This document shows, in pieces, positions 47,812 to 59,503 of a DNA stretch of 64,000 nucleotides (positions are counted from its first letter, which is position 1; the number at the start of each line of letters is the position of its first letter). This DNA is from Callorhinus ursinus. Lineage: Eukaryota; Chordata; Mammalia; Carnivora; Otariidae. Below the pieces are notes generated by a model. That model was not told the DNA's origin. It made no database searches and saw nothing but the letters and a program-made list of their open reading frames with translations. The stretch spans positions 132,495,790 through 132,559,789 of the forward strand of contig NW_020312785.1 in NCBI RefSeq assembly GCF_003265705.1, given 5' to 3'. Made by a program: the position numbers and the translations under genes.

Positions 47812-47903
47812 CCAAAACGTGAAATGGTGTGGACATCTAAAAGATGATAGTAGTGGACCAAAACTTGAAACAGTGTGGACATCTAAAAGATGATAGTAGT
47901 GAG
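47812..47903 (+). repeat. Two-copy 46-bp tandem duplication
   Basis: Two 46-bp units (47812-47857 and 47858-47903) start CCAAAAC and share GTGTGGACATCTAAAAGATG. They differ at about three internal positions plus the last two bases. Confidence 0.93.
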
Positions 47904-48039
47904 AGATTGCCAGAAGGAACCGAAATTGGACAATCTCGGAAATAGCAGTAAAACAGAAACCAAGAAAGGAGACCAGCAGAGAGGTTGGCGGGTGTGAGCC
48001 CAGAGAGCGCACCATGGGGCGTCCCTTCCCTGTTACTGT

Positions 48040-48232
48040 CCTCTGGATGGTGGTCGTCAACCCGGGGCAGTTTTGTTTCCCAGAGGACGAGTAGCGCTGT
48101 CTGGAGATATTTTTGCTTATCACAACTTGGAGGGGTGGATACTGTTGCCAGTAGCAGTGCGAAACATCTTACACTACCCAGGACAGCCCTTCACGAAAAG
48201 AAATGTCCAGAATGCCAAGCTTAGGAAACCCT
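48040..48232 (+). repeat. hAT-Charlie-type non-autonomous element
   Basis: GTGGTCGTCAACCCGGGGCAGTTTTGTTTCCCAG, GTCTGGAGATATTTTTGCTTATCACAACTTGG, ACATCTTACACTACCCAGGACAGCCC, AGCTTAGGAAACCCTG follows a recalled MER1-group consensus that runs from TGGTTCTCAACC to GTTGAGAAACCCTG. The specific name is not asserted. Confidence 0.7.
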
Positions 48233-48239
48233 GTCCGAG

Positions 48240-49010
48240 AGCGGAGGTAACGACCAGGATCACTGCTTTATCATATTTATTGTTGTTTTTCCACTTATAA
48301 GAAAGTAATCAGCCACATGTAAAAATAATACCTATTTAATCTGGAACATTTTATCAATACATTAAATGCTGTTTTGTCATCATCCTATCCATTATGCCAC
48401 GGAAGTTCATAGTCTGTTCATTCACCCCCGCGGCCAGAGGTTATGAACTCACATGTCAACTGCTTCTCGGCCGCTGCGTGACACCAAAACACATGATAAA
48501 GTCCATACTTTCTATAATCGCTTAAACCAACAGGAAATACTTTGACATTATTTTTGTAGGAAAAAAAAAATTGTGGTCAAACTCTTTCCAGGAAAGAGTA
48601 ATTTAACATGTTGAAGGGAAAGCAATGTCTCTTGAAATGTTCAAACAAATGGAGTTTGTTTCAGATGCCAAGCTGGGGTCTCGGGAGCCTGCACCTGGTG
48701 CCCAAGCCCAGCACCCATGGCAGGGGGCCGATGGCGCTGTCACCAGCAGCAAGATCCGGAGTGCCATGAGGAGAAAATTGCAGGAATCAGGAGCCAATAG
48801 AGAGGAAAAGCGTCCTGATTACATTATGGTGGTGGAGGCTGAGACAAGTCAGGATGACAAAGGACCTCCTCCGTGAAGGAACAATTTGGTTCGCTTCAGT
48901 GTGTTTCCAGATGTCTGCAGCCCAGACCGACGCATCGGCATCAGCTCTGAAAATCTTTAGGAGGTCGGGCTGATACTGCAACCAGGGCAAAGGGCACAGA
49001 TGTACTTGAG
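48240..49010. other. Unclassified stretch
   Basis: An 83-codon plus frame (48625-48876) carries no recognised domain. It could be chance or a decayed coding remnant. Nothing else is recognised. Confidence 0.35.
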
Positions 49011-49014
49011 AGAT

Positions 49015-49110
49015 GGCCCGTCTAGATTTAAATCCTTATTTTCCACTTACTAGCTATGTGATGGGAGCAAATCACTTAACCTCCGGTGCCTCATCTGTTA
49101 AATGGATTTT
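49015..49110 (+). repeat. MIR fragment
   Basis: CTTATTTTCCACTTACTAGCTATGTGATGGGAGCAAATCACTTAACCTCCGGTGCCTCATCTGTTAAATGG is a clear MIR core. A possible tail lies at 49543-49600. Confidence 0.85.
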
Positions 49111-49114
49111 GTTG

Positions 49115-50865
49115 TTGTTGTTGTAAGGCTTGCAGGAGACATCGCGGGCATGCTGCTAGACCTCCCAGCAGCCGTTTAGCATTTTCTGCATCCCTTTTCT
49201 GGCTTTTCTCTACCTTTGCTTTCACCTGCCCATTAACACCTGCAAATCTCTTTGGTGGACTTCCTCAGCCTCCTGGAGCTGCTCATGTGCAGGAGCATGG
49301 AACTGGAATGCCTCGGGGTTCTCTTTACCCCGGTCTTTAGTCTCACTATGCAAGAAAGCTCAGCAATCAAGTCCTGAGGCGTAATTTACACTGCTGTGCT
49401 CCCATGTGGGATCAGGCCTGCAGGATTGTGCCAGAAATGGTACCTACCCTTCTTTTTCGTCCTGCTGCCCCTACTCCTTTATGGGTTAAGGGAGCACCGC
49501 TCTTAATACATCCTTGCACTTGAATCTTGCCTCAGGAAACTTAAATGAGTTAAAACACGTAAATCACTTAGACCAACGCTGGTGCATAATAAGAGCTTCA
49601 TAAAACGATAGCAGATATTCCACTTCCGATTCTTCGTATTAAATGCTGACTTTGTGCCAAGACTGTGTCACTAACACTCATTTTGTCATGTTATCCTGCC
49701 CCCCGATCTGTCTTTCCTTCATGAGGGAAGGAAAAGCCAGAAAAATAAGCCAAGCTTGAGCTGGCAGGAGACAAAAGAGGACCCAATACCAGAGTCAGAA
49801 TTCAATACCCAAAGAATTGCAGAATAGATTTTGGGGTGAGCGGGCAGCAGCAAGTCTCAGATATTGGTGGAGCTCACAGCCTGCAGGTGGAAATGGGATG
49901 GGGTGTGAGTGAATCACTGTATGGGCTGGTAAATCCTGGTAACAACCTGTCCAGTTGCAGTGATTTTCTGACAGCTGGGAAAATGGGGTCCCAAGAGGCA
50001 AAGGTACTTGCAGGGGGCGGCACAGCTAAGCGGATCACATCTGCTATGCCGTGCCCCCTTCCTGGCCGTGGACTCCTGGCTTCCCCTGAGCAAGTCATAG
50101 GTGAAGGCAGGACGCTGCTCATGTCCTTAAACGGAAATGAAAGACACTCATGAAGGAAGCACAAGGGTAGAGAACACTCTCCGAAGCAGGGACCATCCAT
50201 CAGTCTCCGGCTCTCTGGCCTGCCCAGAGGCCACTCTCCAGAAGATGTGTGGCAACTATGCAGGATCTGATATGATTTTTTTGCTTTTCCCCCCGGCTTC
50301 AGTGATGAAGGGTAGCAGAATACGCCACCCTTTGAAGTATTGGTTATTTTGAACTGTAGGCACTTGAAAAATAGCAAATGCAGGGAGAGGCTTTCTCTGA
50401 ACTCCCCTCATCTGCCTGAGACACATTCCCTGAGCGGAACCCAGTTGGCATAGATCCCCGCCGCGGCAGTGTCATCCCCAGGGAGGGCTGAGTCCTGTTG
50501 CAGAGGAAGAGACTAGATGTTGATGTTGACCCCACACTGTCAGAAACTGTCCTGTCTCCCATCTGTTCTCAGGGCCCATTCATCTTTTCTAAAAGTCATT
50601 GACTCTCCCCTGAAAGGCCTATGTCCCCCTCCCCTTCCCTACTAAGCTGCTTTTAATCTGAGTTTTAATTAGGCCACCCGGGGAGTTACTCAGTTTTCCT
50701 GGGGATGTCCAAATGTATACATAAGGCACACATGTTAATAAACTGTGGATTGTTTTTCTCTTGTTAATGCGTCTTTTATTATGGGGGTATCCACTAAGAC
50801 CTCAGAAACATAGAGGGAAAATTATCTTTCCTCCATTACAATGGCATGTCTTCACAACTAGATGC
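49115..50865. other. Unclassified stretch
   Basis: A short MIR-like piece may lie at about 49978-50032 (minus). The 167-codon minus frame at 49874-50377 has no domain. No gene is recognised. Confidence 0.35.
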
Positions 50866-50869
50866 CCTG

Positions 50870-50975
50870 TTCTCTGAGGGGAGAGACTCTATTTTATGCT
50901 TTTTTGAAACCCCCTATAGTATTTAACACTGGGCCTTCTACACGGTGGGTCCTCAACAGTATTCAGCTGATTCAT
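50870..50975 (+). repeat. L2-like 3' end
   Basis: CTGAGGGGAGAGACTCTATTTTATGC...CCCCCTATAGTATTTAACACTGGGCCTTCTACACGGTGGGTCCTCAACAG follows the L2 3' end. Confidence 0.5.
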
Positions 50976-51177
50976 GTTTCACTGTATGGGTTTATCCTAT
51001 GAAAAGAGAACTGTAAAAAAGCTAAAAAGCCAATGTGAATTGTCAGTGTTTAATTACAGTGTGATAATCACAAAAGACACTTCACCAGCCCCATCTCTAG
51101 CTCCCACCTCCTTGACTCCTCTATGTCCTACTTAGTATTTCAGAGTGGTTGTGTGTGGGCTTTCTTTTTTGTTTGGT

Positions 51178-51346
51178 TCTGTTTTTAGCAGAGAATTGAC
51201 ATCTTTATTAAACTGAGTTATTTAGTCCATAAACATAGTCTGTCCCTCCACTTATTTAGGTTTTAATTACTTTACATCCACAATGTTTTGTGGTTTTCAT
51301 TGCAGAGGTCTTTTAAATCTTTTATTAGATTACTAGGTGTTTGATA
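51178..51346 (-). repeat. Older L1 ORF2 fragment
   Basis: The plus strand reads as antisense ORF2: TTGACATCTTTATTAAACTGAG, CCACTTATTTAGGTTTTAATTAC, CACAATGTTTTGTGGTTTTCATTGCAGAGGTC. The younger L1 on its right lies in the same orientation. Confidence 0.75.
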
Positions 51347-52258
51347 CTTTTTTATCATTTTATTTTATTTTTCACCATGATAAGTGACCTCTTTGATCGC
51401 CATCCCCTGTTTCCCCCATCCCTCCAACCACCTCCCCTCTGGTAACCGTCAGTTTGTTCTCTATAGTTAAGAGTCTGTTTCTTGGTTTGTCTCTCTTTTT
51501 TCCTCCTTTGCTCGTTTGTTTTGTTTCTTAAATTCCATATATAAGTGAGATTGTATGGTACTTGTCTTTCTCTGACTGATTTATTTTGCTCAGCATTATA
51601 CTCTCTAGATCCATCCATGTTGTTGCAAATGGCAGGATTTCATTCTTTTTTTATGGCTGAGTGATACTCCATTGTATATATGTGCACCACATCTTCTTTA
51701 TCCATTCGTCTGTTGATGGACACTTGGGCTGCTTCCATAGTTTGCCTATTGTAAATAATGCTGCAATAAACATAGGGGCACATGTATCCCTTTGAATTAG
51801 TGTTTTTGTATTTTTTGGGTAAATGCCCAGTAGTATGATTGCTGGATCATAGGGTAGTTCTATTTTTAACTTTGTGAGGACCCTCCATGCTCTTTTCCAT
51901 GGTGGCTGTATCAGTCTGCATTCCCACCAACAGTGCGCTAGGGTTCCTTTTTCTCCACATCCTCTCCAACGCTTGTTGTGTCTGGTGTTGTTCATTGTAG
52001 CCATTCTGACAGGTGTGAGGTGATATCTTATGATAGTTTTGATTTACATTTCCCTGATGATGAGTGATGTGGAGCTTCTTTTCATGTGTCTGTTGGCCAT
52101 CTGGATGTCTTCTTTGGAGAAATGTCTGTGCATGTCTTCTGCCCATTTTTTAATTGGATTATTTGGGGGGGTGAGTTGTATCAGTTCTTTAAATATTTTG
52201 GATACTAACTCTATTTTTTGGATGCTAACTCTGTTTTCTATTCTTCCTCTCTCTTCAG
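51347..52258 (-). mobile_element. 5'-truncated carnivore L1: ORF2 C-terminus and 3' UTR
   Basis: The minus strand encodes the end of L1 ORF2 (endonuclease/reverse transcriptase protein). The 117-codon frame at 51651-52004 carries [11 protein letters not shown] and CWWEC, the C-terminal Cys-rich motif region, then [14 protein letters not shown]. It ends early by frameshift, and the upstream part ([15 protein letters not shown], 52044 side) is in another frame. The 3' UTR and a degraded A tail (about 51347-51374) lie to the left. About 900 bp of a 6-kb element remain, so it is not functional. Confidence 0.9.
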
Positions 52259-52425
52259 TGTTTGCATGATTGTGTACTGAGACAACAAAAACAGCTTGCA
52301 TCTGCCCATCTCCCCTCTTTCTTTTCCTCCCTCCCAATAACCTAAGTGCGTAGGCGGAATGATATTTCTGCCTGGGGATGAATAAGTGGAACATGATGTG
52401 CTGGAGAAAACACTGAAGTGGCAAT

Positions 52426-52795
52426 TGCTATTGACTGAATGTTTGCACCCTCCTCCCGCATTCATATGTTGACACCTAGTCCTCAGTGTGATGGTATTAG
52501 GAAGTGGGGCCTTTGGGGGGTGATTAAGTCATAGAGGTGGGGCCCTCTATGGGATGGATTATAAATGGGATGAGTGCTCTTGTAAAAGAGACCCCAGAGG
52601 GCTCCCGGCTTCTTCCATGTGAGAACACAGTGAATAAACTGCTGTCTATGAACCAGGAAGCCGGTCCTCCCCAGAGCCCAACCATGCCGGCATCAGATTT
52701 TTCCAGACTCCAGAACAGTGAGAAATCAATTTCTGTTGTTTATAGGCCACCCAGTGTATGGTATTTTCTGAGCGCAACCTGAATGGGCTAAGACA
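52426..52795 (+). repeat. MLT1-type MaLR LTR
   Basis: TGCTATTGACTGAATGTTTGC, TATGTTGACACCTAGTCCTCAGTGTGATGGTATTAGGAAGTGGGGCC, CATGTGAGAACACAG, CAGACTCCAGAACAGTGAGAAATCAATTTCTGTTGTTTATAGGCCACCCAGTGTATGGTATTTTCTGA and the AAGACA end give the whole LTR. It lies about 170 bp right of the truncated L1. Confidence 0.88.
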
Positions 52796-52965
52796 GCGAC
52801 CAATGTTTTCTGTGCTTTGCTGTGCCTCTACCCAGCTGTGAGGTCCTGTGCAGGTCACTGATACAATTCTGGGACTCAGTGAAATGAAGGGATCGCGCTA
52901 GATCTTCACTACCCAATAAGTACTACTAGCCACATACGGCTATTTACATTTAAATTAATTACAAT

Positions 52966-53142
52966 CACAGATCCCTGGGTGGCTCAGTTTGTTGGGTGTC
53001 TGCATTCGGCTCAGGTCATGAACCCAGGGTCCTGGGTTTGAGTTCTGAGTTGAGCTCCTTGCTCGGTGGGGAGCTTGCTTCTCCCTCTGTCTGCCTCTCC
53101 CCCTGCTTATGTTCTCTCTCTCTCTGACAAATAAATTTTAAA
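52966..53142 (+). mobile_element. Can-SINE with perfect 14-bp TSD
   Basis: AAATTAATTACAAT (52952-52965) is repeated at 53143-53156. The tail AAATAAATTTTAAA has lost TCTT. Confidence 0.94.
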
Positions 53143-53156
53143 AAATTAATTACAAT

Positions 53157-53650
53157 TAAATAAGATGGAGAATTCATTTCTTGCTCACACCAGCCACATT
53201 GGAAGGGCTCAAGAGTCTCCCGGGTCTAGTGGCTACCACACTAGACAGTACAGATATATAACATCCCCATCCTTGCCAACAGTTCTAGATGGCACCAGAC
53301 TAATGGGCTCGCAGCTCTTTCCTAGCTCCAGGACCCAAAGACTCCACGCCTAGGGTAAGGAAACAAGTTCACCATAGCCTGAAAATGTGAGTAAATGAAT
53401 TCAATCTCTGCATGATTTAACATGACTGTGGAAAGAGAAGTAAAGTGGTTATGTATTATTAAGAGGTCTGGACACACTGAAAACAAAACAAAACAACAAA
53501 ACAAAAACTGTGAGGTACTGCTGATTTGAAGAGTTTTATTCTGGCTGGAGTGACCTTGAAAGCACAAACATTCAGAACCAACATGGCACTGTCAATATCC
53601 TGGCTGGGCGCTGATGAGATAGAATGTTTCATGGCTACGTTGGATGGTGT
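53157..53650. other. Unclassified non-coding stretch
   Basis: It contains a (CAAAA)n-like patch at about 53481-53507. No gene is recognised. Confidence 0.4.
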
Positions 53651-53664
53651 TCAGCTGCTTTTCC

Positions 53665-53855
53665 TTTTTTTTTTTTTTAAGATTTTGTTTATTTATTTGA
53701 CACAGAGAGAGCACAAGCAGGGGGAGCTGCAGGCAGAGGGAGAAGCAGGCTCCCCATGGAGCAGGAAGCCCGACGTGGGACTCGATCCCAGGGCCCTGGG
53801 ATCATGACCTGAGCCGAAGGCAGACGCTTAACCAACTGAGACACCCAGGCGCCGT
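53665..53855 (-). mobile_element. Can-SINE with 12-bp TSD
   Basis: AGCTGCTTTTCC (53653-53664) and GGCTGCTTTTCC (53857-53868) bound it. The body is near consensus, with GACTCGATCCCAGGGCCCTGGG as the B-box side. Confidence 0.93.
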
Positions 53856-54167
53856 TGGCTGCTTTTCCCAGATCTCACCTCTACACACCTGGGGCCAGTT
53901 GATCGGTGTGTCCCCGGATGGCTGTTGCTAGAGACAGGAGCGACTCCTCTGAGGCAGCGCCCAGTCATGCCGTCCAAGACCAGCCATCACTCAGGCCAGA
54001 AAAATCCACCTGGATTCTGAAGTCACATGTGCCCTGTGTTGACTGGAGCAGGGCTTCTTAGACGAGACGTGGTGACGTGGTCCTGCCATGGTCATCTGTG
54101 AGGAGAGTTGGCCGTGTGTTACTACTAATAAAGTAAGAATGGTTGCATGCTGTTTACATTATTGTTA

Positions 54168-54345
54168 TGTTATTATTACTTACTAAGAATAGCAGTTGAT
54201 ATTTATTGTTTGTGGTATTGATTATGATGTCCCATGGATTGTGCACAATAGCCTACATCTCATAGCTCATCCATTCCTCAAAACAACCCTAGGAGTGAAT
54301 GTGGGTGTATGTTACCACCGCCCTGCTCTGAGGAAGAGGTACGGG
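54168..54345 (-). repeat. MIR SINE (diverged)
   Basis: GCAGTTGATATTTATTGTTTGTGG...CATCTCATAGCTCATCCATTCCTCAAAACAACCCTAGGAGTGAATG is the reverse MIR 3' half. Confidence 0.6.
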
Positions 54346-54800
54346 CCCATCAGATGTGCCCACACGTGTCCTAATCCTCCTGGTGTGCATGACCCCAACC
54401 TCCATCAATCATCGGGGAGCTCAGGAGTGTTCCGGTTCATGTGGAATACGTCACAGCAGCACTGCCTAACGCTGGGGCCAGATAAGCTTCACTTCTGCTG
54501 CATGATGATTGGGCAGTAGCCTCCTTGCTGGCTCTGAGGCTGGGCTGTCTTTCCTGGATGGCTAGTACAGCTACTCAGCACAGGCAGTACGTCTCGCTGG
54601 AATGGGGGCTGGAGGCTCCGTGGCACTAAGGACCCACACAGCCTCTTGGTGCTAGCAGCAGAGGATGCTCGTGCTGTCTGGAGGACCCCGGATGACTCTG
54701 GATCTCTACATGGACCCTCTAGATCTGGTTCCTCTATCCCAGGCCCCACCGATCTATTCCTCTAGGCCAGAGCAGTGGTGAAACATACCCACATAAAGTT
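54346..54800. other. Unclassified non-coding stretch
   Basis: It is moderately GC-rich, with short overlapping frames on both strands and no domain. Confidence 0.4.
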
Positions 54801-54915
54801 GAATTTCATAAGGTTGTTTTGAGAAATGAATGAGATATGAGATACATCTCATTTTGCACCACGCTTGGCGTGTGGTAAACATTCAATACATAGCCCCTGT
54901 TACTTCATCCTTGTC
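54800..54915 (+). repeat. MIR 3' half
   Basis: TTTCATAAGGTTGTTTTGAGAAATGAATGAGATATGAG...CACCACGCTTGGCGTGTGGTAAACATTCAATACA fits the MIR 3' half. Confidence 0.55.
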
Positions 54916-55109
54916 ATTGTTGATAATAGTTATAATAATAGTAATAATGACATTGATGATACAAATGCTGGTGTTTTATTGTTAGTAACTCACTCTTTGT
55001 AATTCAAGAATCTGATCTTGTCTCTCTGTGAGTGTTATGGAAAAGTTGAGATAAAGATTTGCTCTGACCAGTCATACCTTCTTCCATGCCTTGAGCTCAC
55101 CCACACCCA

Positions 55110-55195
55110 AAACATATATTTCCAATTACATTTTACAGATGTGGAAACTGAGGCTCAGAGATTTTAAGAAAGTTGCCCAAATAGATACCTCTGCT
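55110..55195 (-). repeat. MIR core fragment
   Basis: ATTTTACAGATGTGGAAACTGAGGCTCAGAGATTTTAAGAAAGTTGCCC is a clear reverse MIR core. Confidence 0.8.
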
Positions 55196-55199
55196 AACA

Positions 55200-55915
55200 G
55201 TACTGTCACTTTTTGCATTTCCATAATGCATTCTTGAACGGGAAAGAAAAAGATGAGGTGACATCTGAGCACATAATGTGAAGACAGTTCACGACAGTGT
55301 GTTGAGCATGAGGATTTCATTAGTGTTGTGTGTCACAGCTGAAAAACAAGTTTTCTGAAAATGTAATGTGTCACTATCAAGAATGGCTCACAGAAAGTGA
55401 TGATGTGGGGTGCTGCTGCTGGCTGAGGTTGAAAAAAACTCAACCAACCAGCCAGCCATGTAGTCAAGAAAGACAATGACATAAGATCAACGTGGCCCAT
55501 CTCTGGAATCCAGTTGTTTGCTTTGCTCTAAATCAACCCAGCTTCAAAAGCCACAACCAGACAGAGTTCTTTTAATGGCTAGAGGAATGTGGAGTTAGGA
55601 TCTGTGACGATTACCTGAAAAATGCCCCCGCAGGCTGGAAGGTCAGTCTGGACTTTGGGCTTCCATGATCCTTTAAGGAAGAACCTTGGGTCAACTCCAG
55701 AATTATTTCTGGAGCATAGGCCTAGTTCCGGGGCTTATTCTTCATTCTGTCATTTTCATTATGCTGTTTGCATTGCTTTTATTAATGGACTGGCCAAGGG
55801 CTACTTCACTTGTCACTAAGGCCAGGGTAATAAAGTTCAGCTTTCATGTTCATAAAGTGTACATTCCTTGTAAGGACAGAAAAAAGCTGTGGGGTGTGGC
55901 TTCCTAAGAGTTAGT
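55200..55915. other. Unclassified non-coding stretch
   Basis: No gene or named repeat is recognised. 55600-55910 has two overlapping short plus frames with no domain. Confidence 0.4.
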
Positions 55916-55919
55916 AGAA

Positions 55920-56150
55920 AGTGGAACTTAACAGCTCAGACTCCTGGGTCAGCAGAGCAGGGTACAAGTTCAGTCCCCCTGCCTCTTGGCTGTGTGATAT
56001 GGAATGAGTCATTCAATTTCTTTAAGCTTCAGTTTTCCCATTTGTCAAATTAGAGTAACAAGAGTGTCCATCTTGCAGGGTGGCTGGGAGGAGTCAATGA
56101 GCAAAGGTTCTTAAGGCGCTTGGCACAGTGCCCGACATAAGGTAAAGCAG
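55920..56150 (+). repeat. MIR SINE
   Basis: AGCTCAGACTCCTGGGTC...CTTGGCTGTGTGATATGGAATGAGTCATTCAATTTCTTTAAGCTTCAGTTTTCCCATTTGTCAAATTAG...GGCGCTTGGCACAGTGCCC spans nearly all of MIR. Confidence 0.85.
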
Positions 56151-56154
56151 GGTT

Positions 56155-57226
56155 TACATTGGCAGTCCTCAAACGTCCAAATAGCCAGTCGTCAACACAC
56201 TTAACAACTGGAATGGGGAGGGCATGGATTCATCAGAATGGATGCTGTGATAGCCAGCATTCATGCCAGCTGGTTGATACTTACACTGTTTCCGTTATTA
56301 AGTATTTTGTATATCATTCGTGGTATTAATCATTCAACTTATGTTAACTCTGGTTATTATTATTGCTGTTCCCACGAGGAGGGGAATCAGAAATTCCCAG
56401 GGCAGAGTGCCCTGCACAGTCTGTACCCACACATTGTGTGTTGTATTCCTGAGCCTCCTATTCACGCCCCCTCAATCTTGTTGCCAGGAGGAAAGGGCTT
56501 CACCATAGCAAACAGCGTTCATGTGCCATCCATCAGGCGAGGAGCTGTTCAGTGTTTCAGCTGCACTGAAGCAGACGAGAAGAATCCCTCGCTTTCATAG
56601 CTGAATGCTTCCAAGCATATACAACCTTACTAAAAAAATGATCGTGTATCTTCATCAGATAGAGGCAGTTTTTCCTACCCTTTTCATGCTCAGTGGAAAA
56701 TGATGAGATCAAGAACAGAGAAGACAGCATGAGCATGTGAAGAGACAGAGATGAAAATGATGGATACTCCTATTTATTAGAACAAAAGTAGACATAAGGA
56801 ACAGTGCCACTTTGTGTTCGGATAATGAATTCGTTCATGGAAGTCTTACAATGGTCTGGCATGGGGGATAAGATTATTTCCTTCATCATCTGCACCAAAA
56901 ATTGTAGTCTCTAAAATACACATGTCCTTTGATTTTCCTCCACATGGTTACTTGGGTTGTCTGATTTATTGGAGTATTGAAACAATTACTTTTGGAGCTA
57001 TGTCATTCTTAAACATGAGCTCTCTGAAGGACTCCAAAAGTATGTACAAACACAGGTGCCATAAAATAAGGTAAAAATACATTAGATGTATATGAAATCT
57101 TATTTTCCCTAAGGACACTAACAAGGCTCTTTTTATACTTTCTCTGTGAGATTGGCAAGAGTAGAAATACTTATGCCCAGAGGAAATTTCACAGTGAAGG
57201 ACAGGGAATTAGAGCATTAAAAATAG
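56155..57226. other. Unclassified non-coding stretch
   Basis: A weak reverse MIR-like piece may lie at 56270-56390. A 120-codon plus frame (56238-56600) overlaps it and has no domain. Confidence 0.35.
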
Positions 57227-57348
57227 CTAGGTGTTTCAGTCAGTTAAACATCTGACTCTTGATCTCAGCTCAGGTCTTGATTTCAGGGTAGGATGGGTTC
57301 AAGCTCTGCATTGGAGACTACTTAAAAAAAAAGAAAAAGAAAAAAAAG
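57227..57348 (+). mobile_element. Short, diverged Can-SINE
   Basis: CTAGGTGTTTCAGTCAGTTAAACATCTGACTCTTGATCTCAGCTCAGGTC...GGGTTCAAGCTC...ACTACTT-A9 with G-interrupted tail. The first bases (GGGGCACCTGGG) are decayed. Confidence 0.82.
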
Positions 57349-57548
57349 TTTAGTTATAGTAGGATTTTCAAGTTCCTGATGTCAGATTTTTATATTTGAA
57401 CTGGATAATCCATTATTATGTTTGAATTTATAGCCATTTGCCCTGGAACTGAGTTAAACTTGCCACTGACAGTCTATTAATAGAAAGCTGTTCATCTTAA
57501 GAAACAAAGAGAATAAACCAGGTTTTAAGGCAGTTTATATCTATAAAC

Positions 57549-58085
57549 TGTAGTAGACAGACCTTCATGTGGCTCCATGTTTATACCCTGTGCAGTCATC
57601 TCTCCTTGAGTTTGGGAGAAATGTATGACTTGCTTCCAGCCAAGAGGGCTATGACAAAGTTGATGTGAAGTCGCTTCTGTGATTATGCCTTGATACGTAT
57701 ATTGTCAGGCTTGCCAGCATACATCAGGGACTGTCTCTCTATTGCTGGCTTTACTAAGTCCCCAGGATGGAGAGAGCTATGTGGAAAAGCAGTGGGGGTG
57801 GCCTCTAGGAGCTGAGTACAGCACTGCCTGACAGGGAGGAAACAGGGATCTCAGGCCTACAAATGAACTCGGCCAACAACTTGAGGGAGCTTGGCAGGGG
57901 ATCTTTTCCCACTCAGGCCTCTTAAGAGCTCACTGCCTTGGCTGACACATGAATTGCAGGGTGGGAAAGACCCTGAAAAAGAGAACCCAGTCAAACTAGG
58001 CCCAAACATCTAAGATTATAATATGTGTGATGTTAAGCCACTAAGTTTATGATAATTTGTTACATAACAATAGAAGACTAATAAA
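57549..58085 (+). repeat. MLT1-type MaLR LTR, long form
   Basis: TGTAGTAGACAG, GTGGGGGTGGCCTCTAGGAGCTGAG, TGAACTCGGCCAACAACTTGAGGGAGCTTGG, GATGTTAAGCCACTAAGTTTATGATAATTTGTTACATAACAATAGAAGACTAATA gives a complete but old LTR of about 537 bp. Confidence 0.8.
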
Positions 58086-58091
58086 TAAACT

Positions 58092-58131
58092 TTCTTTTTT
58101 CTTTCTTTCTTTCTTTCTTTCTTTTTTTTTA
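58092..58131. repeat. (CTTT)n microsatellite
   Basis: A CTTT tetranucleotide run that starts seven bases beyond the MLT1-type LTR end. Confidence 0.92.
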
Positions 58132-58134
58132 AAT

Positions 58135-58502
58135 ACATAAACTTCCATCAGTCAGCAAGTATTGATGATCTCCTCTGTGAATGGCATGTAGCAAAATGGC
58201 ATGGTGGTTATGAAAGAAATATATGACCCGTTTCCTGCTCAGAATCTAGATGGAGGCAGAGAATTCTGGGTAGATGGAGGGAGCACCATGGTTTATGAAT
58301 TACCCTGAATCTCTCAGATAAACAGAGCAGTTAGATTACCAAAACCAAACACAGAGAAGCAACATCTACAATAAAACCGCATGGCAAGTATCCTCACAAG
58401 ACCCAAGCACGTGTGGACGAGGACAAATTACCCAAGTGGGATAAGGAACTGCATGGGGTAAAGCAGAGGTAAGGCAACTGGGCTTCAGACAGCCCCTAAA
58501 TC
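58135..58502. other. Unclassified non-coding stretch
   Basis: I see no gene or named repeat. Confidence 0.4.
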
Positions 58503-58517
58503 ACAAACATGCGCTCA

Positions 58518-58698
58518 TGGGATGCCTGGGTGGCTCAGTCGGTTAAGTGTCTGCCTTTGGCTCAGGTCATGATCCCCGGGTCCTGGGATGGAGTCTCACA
58601 TCGGGCTCCCTGCTCAGCGGGGAGCCTGCTTCTCCCCCTGCTTGTGTGCTCTCTCTCTGACAAATAAATAAATAAAATCTTAAAAATCTTAAAAACAA
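58518..58698 (+). mobile_element. Can-SINE with 15-bp TSD
   Basis: ACAAACATGCGCTCA (58503-58517) versus ACAAACATGCACTCA (58699-58713). The tail carries TCTTAAAAATCTTAAAAAC, a doubled TCTT. Confidence 0.95.
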
Positions 58699-58713
58699 AC
58701 AAACATGCACTCA

Positions 58714-59324
58714 CAAGGAAGCACAGTGGGTCAGTGTGAGAACAGCGGCTCCAACTGGAAGGCGGTCCTGCAAGATCCATTGTGGGTGTGCACGCAGGGA
58801 GATGGTGAAGCAAGAGATCTTGACAGCGCTGGGAGCCACTTGGGGCCCTGAAAACCCTCAAAACTAACAGACAGGAGCTCCATTCCAAGGCAAAGCCCTG
58901 TAGTTAGGCGAAACTGCTGGACATTGAATCCAAGCTGAGCAGGTCTAGGACACTGGAGGCAAAGGGAAAAATAAGGTCTCAATATTAGTAGGGAAGGAAG
59001 CAGCCCAGATATGAGTCGGTCTCAGAAAGTTTGAGGACACACACACACACAGTTTCTTATCACTGTGAAAACAACAGGACGGTTCTAGAGCCCTGAAATT
59101 AGGAAAGCTGTTCTGGCCATCCTTCTTTTTCTAAACACAAAGGACATTTATTTCACTTAAAAAGTTACAAACAGAAAAAAGTCATGGTAGAATCCTATAG
59201 AAAATTACTAAAAGAAAAAAGAGAGTAAGGAGCAGAATAATATCCTCATAGACTTCAAAATCATGCCAGGAACACATGGCCACAAAATAGGTGAAAACTG
59301 ATATTTGAAAAATGAGCTAAAGTA
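58714..59324. other. Unclassified non-coding stretch
   Basis: It holds a short (AC)n at 59039-59052. No gene is recognised. Confidence 0.4.
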
Positions 59325-59503
59325 GGGTGCCTGGATGGCTCAGTCGGTAGGGTGTCCAACTCTTGATTTCAGCTCAGGTCATGATCTCAGGGTTGTGAGC
59401 TCAAACCCCACACTGGCCTCTGCACTGGGTGTGAAGCCTGCTTAAGATTCTCTCTCTCTCCCTTTCCATCTGCTCCTGCCCCCCTCTAAAAAAAAAAAAA
59501 AAG
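59325..59503 (+). mobile_element. Can-SINE, older subfamily
   Basis: GGGTGCCTGGATGGCTCAGTCGGTAGGGTGTCCAACTCTTGATTTCAGC...GTGAGCTCAAACCCCA...A14-G-A5. No clear TSD. Confidence 0.9.

Noticed and set aside
51651..52004. 117-codon minus-strand frame as a functional gene
   Set aside because: It is the frameshifted C-terminus of a truncated L1 ORF2.
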